Of a stretch of 64,000 nt of DNA, positions 31,092 through 39,452 are shown one piece after another. The DNA comes from Hyphomicrobiales bacterium (lineage in GTDB: Bacteria > Pseudomonadota > Alphaproteobacteria > Rhizobiales > Rhizobiaceae). The DNA lies in the NCBI GenBank assembly GCA_900467185.1, contig UBPA01000009.1:1-64000 (forward strand), read 5' to 3'. The translations under genes were made by a program, and so were the position numbers. The stretch's first letter is position 1; each line of letters opens with the position of its first letter. The notes beneath the pieces were generated by a model. That model was not told the origin of the DNA. It did no database searches and was given only the letters and a program-made list of their open reading frames with translations.

Positions 31092-31349
31092 GAGAGCCCT
31101 CGCCTATGAACAGGCCTCACGCAAAGGCTGTTCGTCCAACCAAGCGACGCTAGCCTTGCCGGCACCGTTGCGACGCGCTGCCGATATAGGCGGAACGCAT
31201 CGGCGGGGAAACAGGCAATCGGGCAGAACGTTCGTGAGCCACTCTTAATCGCTGCGGGATGTCGCATAAAACGGCGCTTGATTTCGCGCGACATCCAAGC
31301 CGACAAACCGAAAAACGTATGGAGCAGATCCGAAAGCTCGCAACACGCT

Positions 31350-31526
31350 TTAGCGGACGGCGGCGATTTCCAACGCGTTATCGGCGCTCACGGTCGGCAG
31401 CACCGGATAGTTAATCGTCGTCATCAACAGAGCGAAGACGGCGATCTTGGCGAGGACGACGGTGATGACGACCGGACGAAGCTGTTCGGCGGTCGAGGAG
31501 ACGGGGGCGATGGTTTCGGTCTGCAT
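31350..31526 (-). CDS. Small single-span membrane protein
   Basis: A 58-residue protein with one hydrophobic helix (about 19-38, VVITVVLAKIAVFALLM). It starts MQTETIAPVSS at 31526 with AAGGAC nine bases upstream. No family is recognised. It is divergent from the MarR gene, with nearly 300 bases between, so it may be controlled by it. Confidence 0.5.
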   Translation of the reverse strand: MQTETIAPVSSTAEQLRPVVITVVLAKIAVFALLMTTINYPVLPTVSADNALEIAAVR

Positions 31527-31821
31527 GGCGCGGGTCCTTGTATCTGACCCCGCAATGCGGTTGCCGCGACAAAGGTTCCGGCCTTCGGCGGCCAAGTGCG
31601 GCTATTTCAAGATGGTCGAAAGACGCTGTTGCAAAGCGGCAACAAACGCGCTTTCCTGCTGGCAGAGCGCCGGTGCAAACGGTAGAAAGAGCAGGACGTC
31701 GCAGCCGCGCTTTCGGGGCATGGCGATGGCGATCCCCTTGCAAAGGGGCCACATATCCGCAGGACACAGGCATTTGGCAGAACAGACACCTTTGGCTGAA
31801 CACGTTTCCCCCGCGGAGAAG

Positions 31822-32274
31822 ATGCGCCCTGCCGAGCCATCCCCTGTCGAGCGCAACGGCCTCGACTACGAGCTGATCGAGCTGTTCTTCTTCGCCTATC
31901 GTGACTTCACCTCCGACCCCGATGTCATTCTCGAAAAGCGCGGCTTCGGCCGGGCCCACCATCGCGTTCTGCACTTCGTCGATCGCGAGCCCGGCATGAC
32001 GGTGGCCGACCTTCTGGAAACGCTGAAGATCACCAAGCAGAGCCTGGCGCGCGTGCTCAAGCAGTTGATCGACGGCGGCTACATCCATCAGGTCGCAGGC
32101 CCCGAAGACCGGCGCCAGCGCATGCTCTACACGACGCGTGAGGGCAAGGCGCTCGCCAAGGCCTTGGCGGAGCCACAGTCGAAGCGCATAGCCGATGCCC
32201 TGGCAAAGGTCGGCCCCGGCGGTCGCGATGTCGTGCGCCGCTTTCTCGCCAGCATGAAGACCGGCCCCGTCTAG
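31822..32274 (+). CDS. MarR family transcriptional regulator (PetP-like)
   Basis: A 150-residue winged-helix regulator. The MarR core is DREPGMTVADLLETLKITKQSLARVL (only in part here: LKITKQSLARVLKQ), followed by the wing QVAGPEDRRQRMLYTT. The ATG at 31822 has GCGGAGA just upstream; the long open frame before it is not family-like. It precedes an OmpR-type regulator gene by 115 bases. In Rhodobacter the MarR-like PetP and response regulator PetR form such a pair affecting cytochrome bc1; that link is only an analogy here. Confidence 0.85.
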   Translation: MRPAEPSPVERNGLDYELIELFFFAYRDFTSDPDVILEKRGFGRAHHRVLHFVDREPGMTVADLLETLKITKQSLARVLKQLIDGGYIHQVAGPEDRRQRMLYTTREGKALAKALAEPQSKRIADALAKVGPGGRDVVRRFLASMKTGPV

Positions 32275-32389
32275 GGCCGTTGCGGCGATGCGTGATGGCT
32301 TCGCTGTCAGGCCGCACCGTTGAAAACAAGGAGCGGGAGCCGCTCCGGTGAGCCGGCATCGACCGGATAGGCGCCAGAGAGCGACGACG

Positions 32390-33091
32390 ATGACGAAACC
32401 CTTTTCCCTTCCCGACGACGCGCCGCATCTCCTGATCGTCGATGACGACCGCCGCATTCGCGATCTTCTCAACCGGTATCTGGTCGAGCAGGGCTTTCGC
32501 GTCACGACGGCGGCCGATGCCGACGAGGCACGCCGCCGTCTCTCCGGGATCGACTTCGACCTCCTGATCGTCGATGTCATGATGCCGGGCGAAACGGGTA
32601 TCTCGCTCACCCAGAGCCTGCGCCGCCTGAAGACCGTGCCGATCATCATGCTCACGGCCCTTGCCGAGACCAATGCGCGTGTGGAGGGCCTGGAAGCTGG
32701 CGCCGACGACTATCTGCCAAAACCCTTCGACCCGCGCGAGCTGGTCCTGCGCATCAACAATATCCTGCGCCGCAACATGCCGGTCCAGTCGCCGAAGGTG
32801 GAGCAGGTCATCTTTGGCCCGTTCACCTTCTCCGTCGTCCGGCGCGAGCTGCGCCGCGGCGCGGACCATATCCGCCTGACGGACCGCGAGCAGGAAATCA
32901 TGATGCTGTTTTCCCAGCGCGCCGGCGAGACGATCCCGCGACACGAGCTGGTGAGCGACGATACGGAGGTCGGCGAGCGCACCATCGACGTCCAGATCAA
33001 CCGCCTGCGCCGCAAGATCGAGGACGACCCGTCCAATCCCGTCTGGCTGCAGACCGTGCGCGGCATCGGCTACAAGCTGGCGGTGGACTGA
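32390..33091 (+). CDS. OmpR/PhoB-type response regulator
   Basis: A 233-residue two-domain regulator. The receiver has the acidic pair D18-D20 in LLIVDDD, the phospho-acceptor D62 in LLIVDVMMPGETG, T84-region LTAL and K-P-F. The C-terminal winged helix ends RTIDVQINRLRRKIED and TVRGIGYKL, typical of OmpR/PhoB DNA binding. The kinase gene starts 87 bases downstream, and the MarR gene lies upstream. The start at 32390 gives a compact N-terminus; an upstream ATG adds only basic residues. Confidence 0.93.
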   Translation: MTKPFSLPDDAPHLLIVDDDRRIRDLLNRYLVEQGFRVTTAADADEARRRLSGIDFDLLIVDVMMPGETGISLTQSLRRLKTVPIIMLTALAETNARVEGLEAGADDYLPKPFDPRELVLRINNILRRNMPVQSPKVEQVIFGPFTFSVVRRELRRGADHIRLTDREQEIMMLFSQRAGETIPRHELVSDDTEVGERTIDVQINRLRRKIEDDPSNPVWLQTVRGIGYKLAVD

Positions 33092-33178
33092 GACGTGCCC
33101 TGCCGGCCGAGGATCGGCCGGCGGAGAAAGATCGCTTCCGACGAAGCGCCAGCAGGCCGGGATAGCCGGAGGACCGTG

Positions 33179-34552
33179 ATGATCGAGGCCGTTCGCCAGA
33201 CGAAGACGGAGCGCGGGGAAAAGCCGCGCAGCCCGTTCGCCCGCTGGCTCCGCCGGCACCTGCCGATGGGGCTCTACGCCCGCTCGTTGCTGATCGTCAT
33301 CATCCCGATGGTGCTTCTCCAGTCCATCGTCGCCTTCGTCTTCATGGAACGGCACTGGCAGCTCGTCACGCAGCGCCTCTCGGCGGCGGTCACCTCCGAT
33401 ATCGCGGCGGTGATCGACCTGATCAACACCATGCCGCCCGCCTCCTATCCGGATATCGAGACGATCGCCCGCCGGCAGCTGGGCCTCGTCATCTCGCTCG
33501 AAAACGGCGGCGAATTGCCGATGCCGGTTCGCCAGCCCTATTTCGACATCCTCAACCGCATTCTCTCCGACGAGATCCGGCAGGAAACGCAGCTGCCCTT
33601 CTGGCTGGACACGTCCTCCAGCGAGGACAACGTCTACATCCGCATCAAGCTCGACGGCGCCCGCATCCTGCGCGTCACCGTGCGCCGCAATTCCGCCTAT
33701 GCCTCCAACACACATATCTTCATCGTCTGGATGGTCGGCGCGTCGCTGGTCCTGCTGCTCATCGCCATCCTGTTCCTGCGCGGACAGATCCGGCCGATCC
33801 TGCATCTGGCGCGCGCCGCCGAGAGCTTCGGCAAGGGACAGAAGATCGACGACTTCTCGCCGCGCGGCGCGGAGGAGGTTCGCCGTGCCGGCCTTGCCTT
33901 CATCCAGATGCGCGAGCGCATCGAGCGCCAGATGGAGCAACGCACCACGATGCTGTCGGGCGTCAGTCACGACCTGCGCACCATCCTCACCCGCTTCAAG
34001 CTGCAGCTCGCCATCGCCGGCGATCATCCCGATCTGCAGCCGCTGAATCAGGATGTCGAGGACATGCAGAGCATGCTCGAAGGCTATCTCGCCTTCGTGC
34101 GCGGCGAGGCGGAGGAAGATGTCGGCACGCTGAAGCTGACGGATATCATGACGCGCCTGTCAGCCGAAGCCGAACTGCACGGCAAGACGCTGACCACCGT
34201 GATCGAAGGCGGCGACGAGGTGCGGGTGCGCCCGAATGCCTTCACGCGCCTCATCCTCAATCTCGCATCCAACGCCTATCGCTATGCCGACACGATCCAT
34301 GTCGAAGCGCGGCACGGCCAGCGCTGGCTGTCCGTCACCATCGACGACAACGGCCCGGGCATTCCCGAGCGCTCCCGCGAAGAGGTCTTCAAGCCCTTCT
34401 TCCGGCTGGACGAGGCCCGCAACCTCGACAGCACCGGCACGGGCCTCGGCCTGTCCATCGCCCGCGACATCGCCAGAAGCCATGGCGGCAACGTCATCCT
34501 CTCCGACAGCCCGCTCGGGGGATTGCGGGCGGTCGCGCGGGTTCCCGCCTGA
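33179..34552 (+). CDS. EnvZ-type sensor histidine kinase
   Basis: A 457-residue membrane kinase. Helices lie at about 36-56 and 180-200 with a 120-residue periplasmic sensor between. A HAMP linker follows, then a dimerisation domain with H264 in SGVSHDLRT and a catalytic domain with NLASNAYRYAD (N box), DDNGPGIP (G1) and TGTGLGLSI (G2). The phospho-histidine is adjacent to Asp, as in EnvZ-like kinases. GGAGG lies eight bases before the ATG at 33179. It should phosphorylate the upstream response regulator. Its stop is nine bases from the stop of the convergent TadG-like gene. The signal is unknown. Confidence 0.93.
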   Translation: MIEAVRQTKTERGEKPRSPFARWLRRHLPMGLYARSLLIVIIPMVLLQSIVAFVFMERHWQLVTQRLSAAVTSDIAAVIDLINTMPPASYPDIETIARRQLGLVISLENGGELPMPVRQPYFDILNRILSDEIRQETQLPFWLDTSSSEDNVYIRIKLDGARILRVTVRRNSAYASNTHIFIVWMVGASLVLLLIAILFLRGQIRPILHLARAAESFGKGQKIDDFSPRGAEEVRRAGLAFIQMRERIERQMEQRTTMLSGVSHDLRTILTRFKLQLAIAGDHPDLQPLNQDVEDMQSMLEGYLAFVRGEAEEDVGTLKLTDIMTRLSAEAELHGKTLTTVIEGGDEVRVRPNAFTRLILNLASNAYRYADTIHVEARHGQRWLSVTIDDNGPGIPERSREEVFKPFFRLDEARNLDSTGTGLGLSIARDIARSHGGNVILSDSPLGGLRAVARVPA

Positions 34553-34561
34553 GGCCGGACG

Positions 34562-36556
34562 TTACCGGGTGAGCAAGACCTTTCGGTCCGCCGTCCCGCC
34601 GCCGCTGCAAGGCCGCATCTGCAACGACGCCTTCTGGTAGATATCCACGACCCCGCCGATGACCTGAAGGCAGCCATTGTCGGGCAAGGTCACGGTCTGG
34701 CTGCCATAGATCGAGATATTGGTGCCGGGCACATAGATGATCCCCGACAGGATATCGGTGACATTCGACTGGTAGAGGCTGAAAGCCCCGCCGGAGATAT
34801 AGAAGAGGATATCCTTGTAGCCGAAGGCCGGCACAGTCACCCTGGGCGCCGTCACGTTCATGGTGCCGACGCCATAGAGGCTGACACTGCCGCCGGAAAA
34901 GGCGAGCGTCGTTCCCACGGCGACGAACCGTTGCGACTGCATGGAGAAGGACCCGCCATAGAAGAAGAGGGAGCTGGATCCGCGCTGGGCGTCGCCGGCG
35001 ACGTTTCGCCCGATCAGCGTGCTCGCCCCGTGGAAATAGGCCGTGCCGCCATAGAAATTCATGTCGCCGAAGCCGAAGGTGGTGTCGGACCCGGGATTGA
35101 GCGCCAACGAGCCGCCGGAGAACTCGAAAGGCCCGTCGCCGAAGGTCATGCGTCCCTTCACGTTGGTCACCGTGCCCCCGTAGAAATAGAATCCGCCATT
35201 GCCGAACGTGACGGAGCCGGTGGAGCTGTTGGAGAGAGAGCCGCCCCAGAGGTAGAAGGCCCCGTTGCCGAAGGTCATGGACCCCGCCCCGTTGATGATG
35301 GAGCCGCCGGCCACGTAATAGGCGCCATCGCCGAACGACAGGCGTCCGTTGCCGTTGATGATGCCGGCTCCGAATCGGAACGATCCTTTGCCAAACGTCA
35401 GCGTGCCGCCGTCCGCATTGCGCACATCGCCCAGCAGCGAGAAGTTCATGTCTCCGAAGGAGAGCTCTGCCGCCCGATTATCGATATACTGCTTGAATGC
35501 CAGCGTCACGCGCGCGCCCGGCACCGGATCGAAACGGGTCACGGCGCCCGTGTTGTTCGTGATGTAGCCGCCGATGGCATAACAACCGGAGCCGAAGGTC
35601 AGCCGGTTCACCCCGGAAAGGATCAAGTTTCCGCTGATCGTCGTCGGCGCCCGGCACTGCGGATCGGCGACCCCGCTTCCGGTGAAGGCCACGGTGGAAT
35701 CGGAGATGGTCAACGTGCCGTAAAGGCCGGATGCCGGCAGCGAGACGGTGGTACCGGCAAAGGTCTCGTCCTTGCCCGCTGGCGTCGTCGGCTGAAGCGG
35801 CCTTTCCGGAATGGTCGTCCCATAGGCCCAGCTCGTCATGCCCTTCAGGCGGGCTTTGATCGCGAGGATGCGGGCATCGTTCGCCAGCGGATCGACGCTG
35901 GCCTTGTCGAAGGTAAAACTCGACAGGGGCGGATCGATCAGCCCGTCCTTGCAGATATAGGCCGTCTCGGAAAGACGAGGGTAGGCAACCTCGGCCTTTC
36001 CCGCCGCAACGGACGCATTGCCGCAGACATAAAGAAAGGTGGCAGCCGCGACATGGCAGTTCGGACCGTCGATCACGGCGTCGCCGTAGATGTTGACCGG
36101 CCCGAGCATCGACCGGATACAATCGCCGTCCGGGGACACGATGCGCGCGGACGACGACCCATCGACGGGCACCGAGCGGCTTGCCGTCAGCAGCTGACCG
36201 AAAGCCAGCGGGCTCTCGTGCCGGATCTTTGTCGAAAGTTCGGAAACGCCCGATCCCCCGGCCGTGACCGTGGTCACCACGTCGCTCGACGGAAACCCGT
36301 TCACGACGGCCATCTGCCGCGCGGTGGCAAGCGCCGTCTTGCTCGGCGCACCGTTGACGATCGGCACCCGTGTGTTCGCAGCGGCGAGGTTCGCGATATC
36401 GGCCGTCCGCTGCGCCCGCAGCTTATCGACATAGAGCGACGACGTCTCCAGCACGAGCGCGCAGACCATCAGGATCAACAGGATGGCGAAGACGGACATG
36501 ACCGCCACCGATCCCTCATCATTCCTGAAAATGTCGGTCCTGCGAATGTCCCTCAT
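34562..36556 (-). CDS. TadG-like protein with a tandem-repeat (beta-solenoid-like) domain
   Basis: A 664-residue exported protein. The N-terminus (about 13-60: DEGSVAVMSVFAILLILM then SSLYVDKLRAQRTADIANLAAA) is the Flp-pilus-assembly TadE/G-like segment, a pseudopilin-like helix. Residues about 60-300 hold several cysteine pairs. Residues 365-492 are six tandem units of 20-23 residues with the core TFG[ND]G.F...GG[ST], which suggests a right-handed beta-helix. More degenerate Gly-rich units follow to about 640. The von Willebrand A domain usual in TadG is not seen. It is last in an operon after two TadE-type genes and a PilZ gene, and so is probably an exported, surface or pilus-associated structural protein. 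Function is unknown. Confidence 0.7.
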   Translation of the reverse strand: MRDIRRTDIFRNDEGSVAVMSVFAILLILMVCALVLETSSLYVDKLRAQRTADIANLAAANTRVPIVNGAPSKTALATARQMAVVNGFPSSDVVTTVTAGGSGVSELSTKIRHESPLAFGQLLTASRSVPVDGSSSARIVSPDGDCIRSMLGPVNIYGDAVIDGPNCHVAAATFLYVCGNASVAAGKAEVAYPRLSETAYICKDGLIDPPLSSFTFDKASVDPLANDARILAIKARLKGMTSWAYGTTIPERPLQPTTPAGKDETFAGTTVSLPASGLYGTLTISDSTVAFTGSGVADPQCRAPTTISGNLILSGVNRLTFGSGCYAIGGYITNNTGAVTRFDPVPGARVTLAFKQYIDNRAAELSFGDMNFSLLGDVRNADGGTLTFGKGSFRFGAGIINGNGRLSFGDGAYYVAGGSIINGAGSMTFGNGAFYLWGGSLSNSSTGSVTFGNGGFYFYGGTVTNVKGRMTFGDGPFEFSGGSLALNPGSDTTFGFGDMNFYGGTAYFHGASTLIGRNVAGDAQRGSSSLFFYGGSFSMQSQRFVAVGTTLAFSGGSVSLYGVGTMNVTAPRVTVPAFGYKDILFYISGGAFSLYQSNVTDILSGIIYVPGTNISIYGSQTVTLPDNGCLQVIGGVVDIYQKASLQMRPCSGGGTADRKVLLTR
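35081..35464 (-). repeat. Six tandem 60-69-base coding repeats in the TadG-like gene
   Basis: Codons 365-492 make six units beginning LSFGDMNF, LTFGKGSF, LSFGDGAY, MTFGNGAF, VTFGNGGF and MTFGDGPF, of 21, 20, 21, 22, 21 and 23 residues. A seventh, degenerate unit follows (FGFGDMNFYGG). The pattern is hydrophobic-Ser/Thr-Phe-Gly-polar-Gly-x-aromatic, then GG and an Asn-rich turn. Confidence 0.85.
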
Positions 36557-36604
36557 GCCGGTGTACTTTCTGAACCGCCGCCCTCGATGCCTGGGCAGCG
36601 CGCA

Positions 36605-37009
36605 TCAACTGTTGGGATAGGACGCGCTGCCCGAAAGCGTCATCGTTTGGCCGAGAAGGGTAAAGGGGCGCGTGAGCGTGACGCGCGTGGAGAGTGCGGC
36701 CCCGACCGATACGGCGGGTTCGATGCTGATGTCGGAAGCGTTCAGCCCGGGCAGGCCGCGACGGTCTGCAAGCGTCATCACGAAACACGTCTCGGCATCG
36801 CGTGTGCATCCGGTCGGAAGCGACGTGCAGGCCCGCCCGCCTACGGCCAGACACCGAGCGGATTCCGCTGCCACCGCATTGAGGATCGACGTGCTCCAGA
36901 TGGCGATGCCCATCACGATCGCGCCGAAGATCATCGAGAGGAACACGGGTGCGATGATGGCGAATTCGACGGCGGTTGCCCCGTCACGCCGGGTCAGGAA
37001 CGCCCGCAT
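36605..37009 (-). CDS. TadE-type pseudopilin
   Basis: A 134-residue protein with the TadE-like start RRDGATAVEFAIIAPVFLSMIFG, in which the Ala/Val-Glu-Phe core (E16 region) is the prepilin-type helix, followed by a short periplasmic domain with four cysteines. In Tad systems such pseudopilins are processed by a prepilin peptidase and help assemble Flp pili. Its ATG overlaps the stop of the preceding TadE gene (TGATG), giving tight coupling. The TadG-like gene starts 48 bases later. No flp pilin, secretin or ATPase gene is in the window. Confidence 0.85.
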   Translation of the reverse strand: MRAFLTRRDGATAVEFAIIAPVFLSMIFGAIVMGIAIWSTSILNAVAAESARCLAVGGRACTSLPTGCTRDAETCFVMTLADRRGLPGLNASDISIEPAVSVGAALSTRVTLTRPFTLLGQTMTLSGSASYPNS

Positions 37010-37578
37010 CACTGGATCCTGACGAGCGCGGAGTCCGCGACGGAGAGAGAGCCGCCGAACAGGTTCGCCGACAGGAAAATCGGCGTGATGTGCCCGCTGA
37101 CATCGATCCGCACGAATTTCCCCGACGTCGTGTTGCCACCGCAGCGGCTGCTCGTCGCACCGGCAGCCTTAAAGACGGGCGGATAGCCCGAAACGCAGAA
37201 GGTGGTCGACGCCTTCGCACCCGTTGGATCGTCGTTGATCCGGACCTCGACGGAAAGATCGTCGCTCAGCTTGTCAAGCAGGCTGCTCGCAACGCCCTCG
37301 ACGCTCGTCTTGTAGGCGGGCGCCGTCGCCGCGGTCAGCCCCTGCCCCTTCTGGAACGCGTAATAGGAAGCGGCCGAAATCGCGGCATTGACCCTCAGCT
37401 TCGCGTGATAGGCGATCCCGAGATCCACGAGCCCGACAATGAGCAACAGGAACAGCGGCGCCACCAAGGCGAACTCGACGGCTGCCACGCCGGACCTGTC
37501 GCTTCGCAGAAGAGCGGCCCGTCGCAGAGGCAGACCCACGCCATCTCCGCAGGCCTCAGGAGAGCGGCCGCTGGACAT
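37009..37578 (-). CDS. TadE-type pseudopilin, longer form
   Basis: A 189-residue protein. A basic N-terminus of about 25 residues precedes the pseudopilin helix GVAAVEFALVAPLFLLLIVGLVD, then a 130-residue exported domain with two cysteines. The start at 37578 (MSSGRSPEACG) is five bases after the PilZ stop. No strong ribosome site is visible, suggesting coupling to PilZ translation. The four genes from PilZ to TadG-like form one leftward unit. Confidence 0.82.
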   Translation of the reverse strand: MSSGRSPEACGDGVGLPLRRAALLRSDRSGVAAVEFALVAPLFLLLIVGLVDLGIAYHAKLRVNAAISAASYYAFQKGQGLTAATAPAYKTSVEGVASSLLDKLSDDLSVEVRINDDPTGAKASTTFCVSGYPPVFKAAGATSSRCGGNTTSGKFVRIDVSGHITPIFLSANLFGGSLSVADSALVRIQ

Positions 37579-37583
37579 GAGGA

Positions 37584-37859
37584 TCACACGCTTCCGGTCG
37601 AAGATGCATCGCCCGACGCCTCGAACGACACGCCGACATCCAGGGATTTGCGCCAGACGATCCGGCAGGTCTTCCTCGCTCCATCCGACAGCGAGATCTG
37701 GAAGACGTCCGGAATCGCCGCAACCTGATTGAAAGACAGTTTTGCGCCGCCTTCCGAGAGATTGCGAACGACACAATCAAGGGTTGATCGACCCTCATTG
37801 AAGACCAGACGCCCGGATTTGAACGTCCTCGTACGGGGTCTACTGCGATGTTCTTCCAT
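37584..37859 (-). CDS. PilZ domain protein (c-di-GMP receptor)
   Basis: A 91-residue single-domain PilZ protein. The c-di-GMP-binding loop R5-S-R-P-R9 is present, and the second motif N33-L-S35-E-G-G38 has Asn in place of the common Asp. A barrel strand IVWRKSLDVGVSFE follows. GGAGAAGGAC precedes the ATG at 37859. As first gene of the unit with two TadE genes and a TadG-like gene, it may tie c-di-GMP level to assembly of that structure; PilZ proteins in other systems control pili and exopolysaccharide. Confidence 0.88.
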   Translation of the reverse strand: MEEHRSRPRTRTFKSGRLVFNEGRSTLDCVVRNLSEGGAKLSFNQVAAIPDVFQISLSDGARKTCRIVWRKSLDVGVSFEASGDASSTGSV

Positions 37860-38165
37860 GTCCTTCTCCCGAGGCAACAGGGAGCGGAAACACCGCGTTC
37901 CCATTGCAGCCTGCACCGACTGACGTTCCGCACACGCGGCGTGCTGCGACGACCGGTTGTGCGAAAAATGCTACCGTGGAGAACTTAATGCTTTTCTAAA
38001 GCGGCGCCATAGAAATTAGCGATTTCTAAGATTTCACACCGGAAAGGCGTGCGATCCGTCTTCGGCACCGTTCGGCCTTCCGCTGTCCGAAGGATCAGGC
38101 GCACGCCACCGCCGGCCGCAGCGAACAGCATCGGCTCGGTCGAAGACAGGATATGCGTATTGGTG
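37860..38165. promoter_or_regulatory. Promoter region of the PilZ-Tad unit
   Basis: About 300 bases without a supported gene. The AT-rich stretch at 37978-38036 (TTAATGCTTTTCTAAAG, ATTAGCGATTTCTAAG) stands out and probably carries the leftward promoter. No clear operator was found. Confidence 0.35.
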
Positions 38166-38507
38166 TCAGAGAAGCTTGCGGCCGTTCGGAACAGGCTTGT
38201 CGGCAGCCGCGAGAACGATGGCACCGGCCTCGTCCTCGAAACCCAGCGTCAGGACTTCGGACCGGAACGGTCCGATCTGCCGGGGCGGAAAGTTGACGAC
38301 CCCGAGAACCTGCCGCCCGATCAGCGTTTCCAGGTCATAATGAACGGTGATCTGAGCGGAGGATGTCTTCAGCCCGATCTCCGGACCGAAATCGATGACG
38401 AGCTTGATGGCGGGTTTGCGCGCTTGCGGAAAGGCAAACGCCTCGACGATCGTCCCGGTCCGGATATCGACGCGTTCGAAATCGGCATAGGTGATCGTCT
38501 CGGTCAT
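38166..38507 (-). CDS. csaA: CsaA-type tRNA-binding domain protein
   Basis: A 113-residue OB-fold protein of the EMAP/Trbp111 family. The N-terminus YADFERVDIRTGTIVEA and the ligand strand ARKPAIKLVIDFG are characteristic, as are SSAQIT and VNFPPRQIGPFRSEVL. In Bacillus CsaA is a chaperone linked to secretion, and the same fold binds tRNA; its role in rhizobia is not known. AAGGGCGGG precedes the ATG at 38507. A palindromic mosaic repeat separates it from proC upstream. Confidence 0.9.
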   Translation of the reverse strand: MTETITYADFERVDIRTGTIVEAFAFPQARKPAIKLVIDFGPEIGLKTSSAQITVHYDLETLIGRQVLGVVNFPPRQIGPFRSEVLTLGFEDEAGAIVLAAADKPVPNGRKLL

Positions 38508-38527
38508 GGGGCCCGCCCTTTCAGGAA

Positions 38528-38634
38528 TCCAGAGCATTTCCAGCCGAAGCGGAATCGCTTCGGCGTCGGACAATGCGGCAAAAACAACAGACGAAAGCAT
38601 TTCCGGTGAACCCGTGTTCACCGGAAATGCTTTA
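38528..38634. repeat. RIME-like palindromic mosaic element
   Basis: About 107 bases with two palindromes: GCCGAAGCG/CGCTTCGGC (38543-38564) and the much longer AAAGCATTTCCGGTGAAC/GTTCACCGGAAATGCTTT (38594-38633, 18 perfect pairs, 4-base loop). Size and build match RIME-type repeats of Rhizobium and Ensifer. It includes the proC stop codon at one end and could stabilise or end that mRNA. Confidence 0.7.
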
Positions 38635-39435
38635 GTTGGCCAGCTCTTTGGCCCGCTGCCGCGCGGCGGCCACGGCCGCCGTGAAGAGCGGCTGCATGCC
38701 GTCATCGGCCATCAGAACGGCCAGCGCTGCGGCTGTCGTGCCGCCGGGCGACGTAACATTCTGGCGAAGCCTGGAGGCGTCATCGGGGGACTGGTGAAGC
38801 AATTCGCCAGCCCCCGCGACGGTTTCCCGTGCGAGACGCATGGCGAGGTCCGCCCGAAGACCGGCCTTGCGACCGGCTTCCGCCATGCATTCGACGAGAT
38901 AGAAAACATAGGCCGGCCCGCTGCCGGATAGCGCCGTAACGGCATCGATGTCGGCTTCGCTATCGACCCATTCGACGGGACCCGACACTTTCAGGAGATC
39001 GTTGACCCGTGCGCGCTGGTCGTCGCCGACCTTCGCATTGGCGAAAGCGCCGGTGATGCCGCGACCGATCATCGCCGGCGTGTTCGGCATGGCGCGCACC
39101 ATGGCGGCGTCACCGAGATGCGACTGGAGAAAGCCGAGCGTCTTGCCGGCGGCAACGGACACCACCACGGTCTGCGGGCCGACAAGCCCGGCGAGATCCG
39201 GCAGAACGGCGCCCATGACCTGCGGCTTGACGGCAAGAAACAGAACGGACGCCACCACACCCTCCGGCGCGGCGGTCACGTGGCGGGCGCCATGTTCGGT
39301 TATCAGGGCCGCCATGGCAGGGGCCGGACCGGGATCGAGCACCAGCACATCCGCGCCGGAACTACCGCTCTTCAGCCAGCCCGCCAGCATGGCGCCGCCC
39401 ATATTGCCGGCGCCGACGAGGACGATCGGGCCCAT
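38632..39435 (-). CDS. proC: Pyrroline-5-carboxylate reductase
   Basis: ProC makes proline from pyrroline-5-carboxylate with NAD(P)H in the cytosol. The 267-residue product has the Rossmann start IVLVGAGNMGGAMLAGW, the middle VRAMPNTPAMIGRG and the family signature near the C-terminus (ALSGSGPAYVF, then TSPGGTTAAAL). The ATG at 39435 opens directly with the dinucleotide fold and lies 17 bases after the ybjN-like gene. The stop codon is within a palindromic repeat. Confidence 0.95.
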   Translation of the reverse strand: MGPIVLVGAGNMGGAMLAGWLKSGSSGADVLVLDPGPAPAMAALITEHGARHVTAAPEGVVASVLFLAVKPQVMGAVLPDLAGLVGPQTVVVSVAAGKTLGFLQSHLGDAAMVRAMPNTPAMIGRGITGAFANAKVGDDQRARVNDLLKVSGPVEWVDSEADIDAVTALSGSGPAYVFYLVECMAEAGRKAGLRADLAMRLARETVAGAGELLHQSPDDASRLRQNVTSPGGTTAAALAVLMADDGMQPLFTAAVAAARQRAKELAN

Positions 39436-39452
39436 ACCGCTCGCCGCCACGC

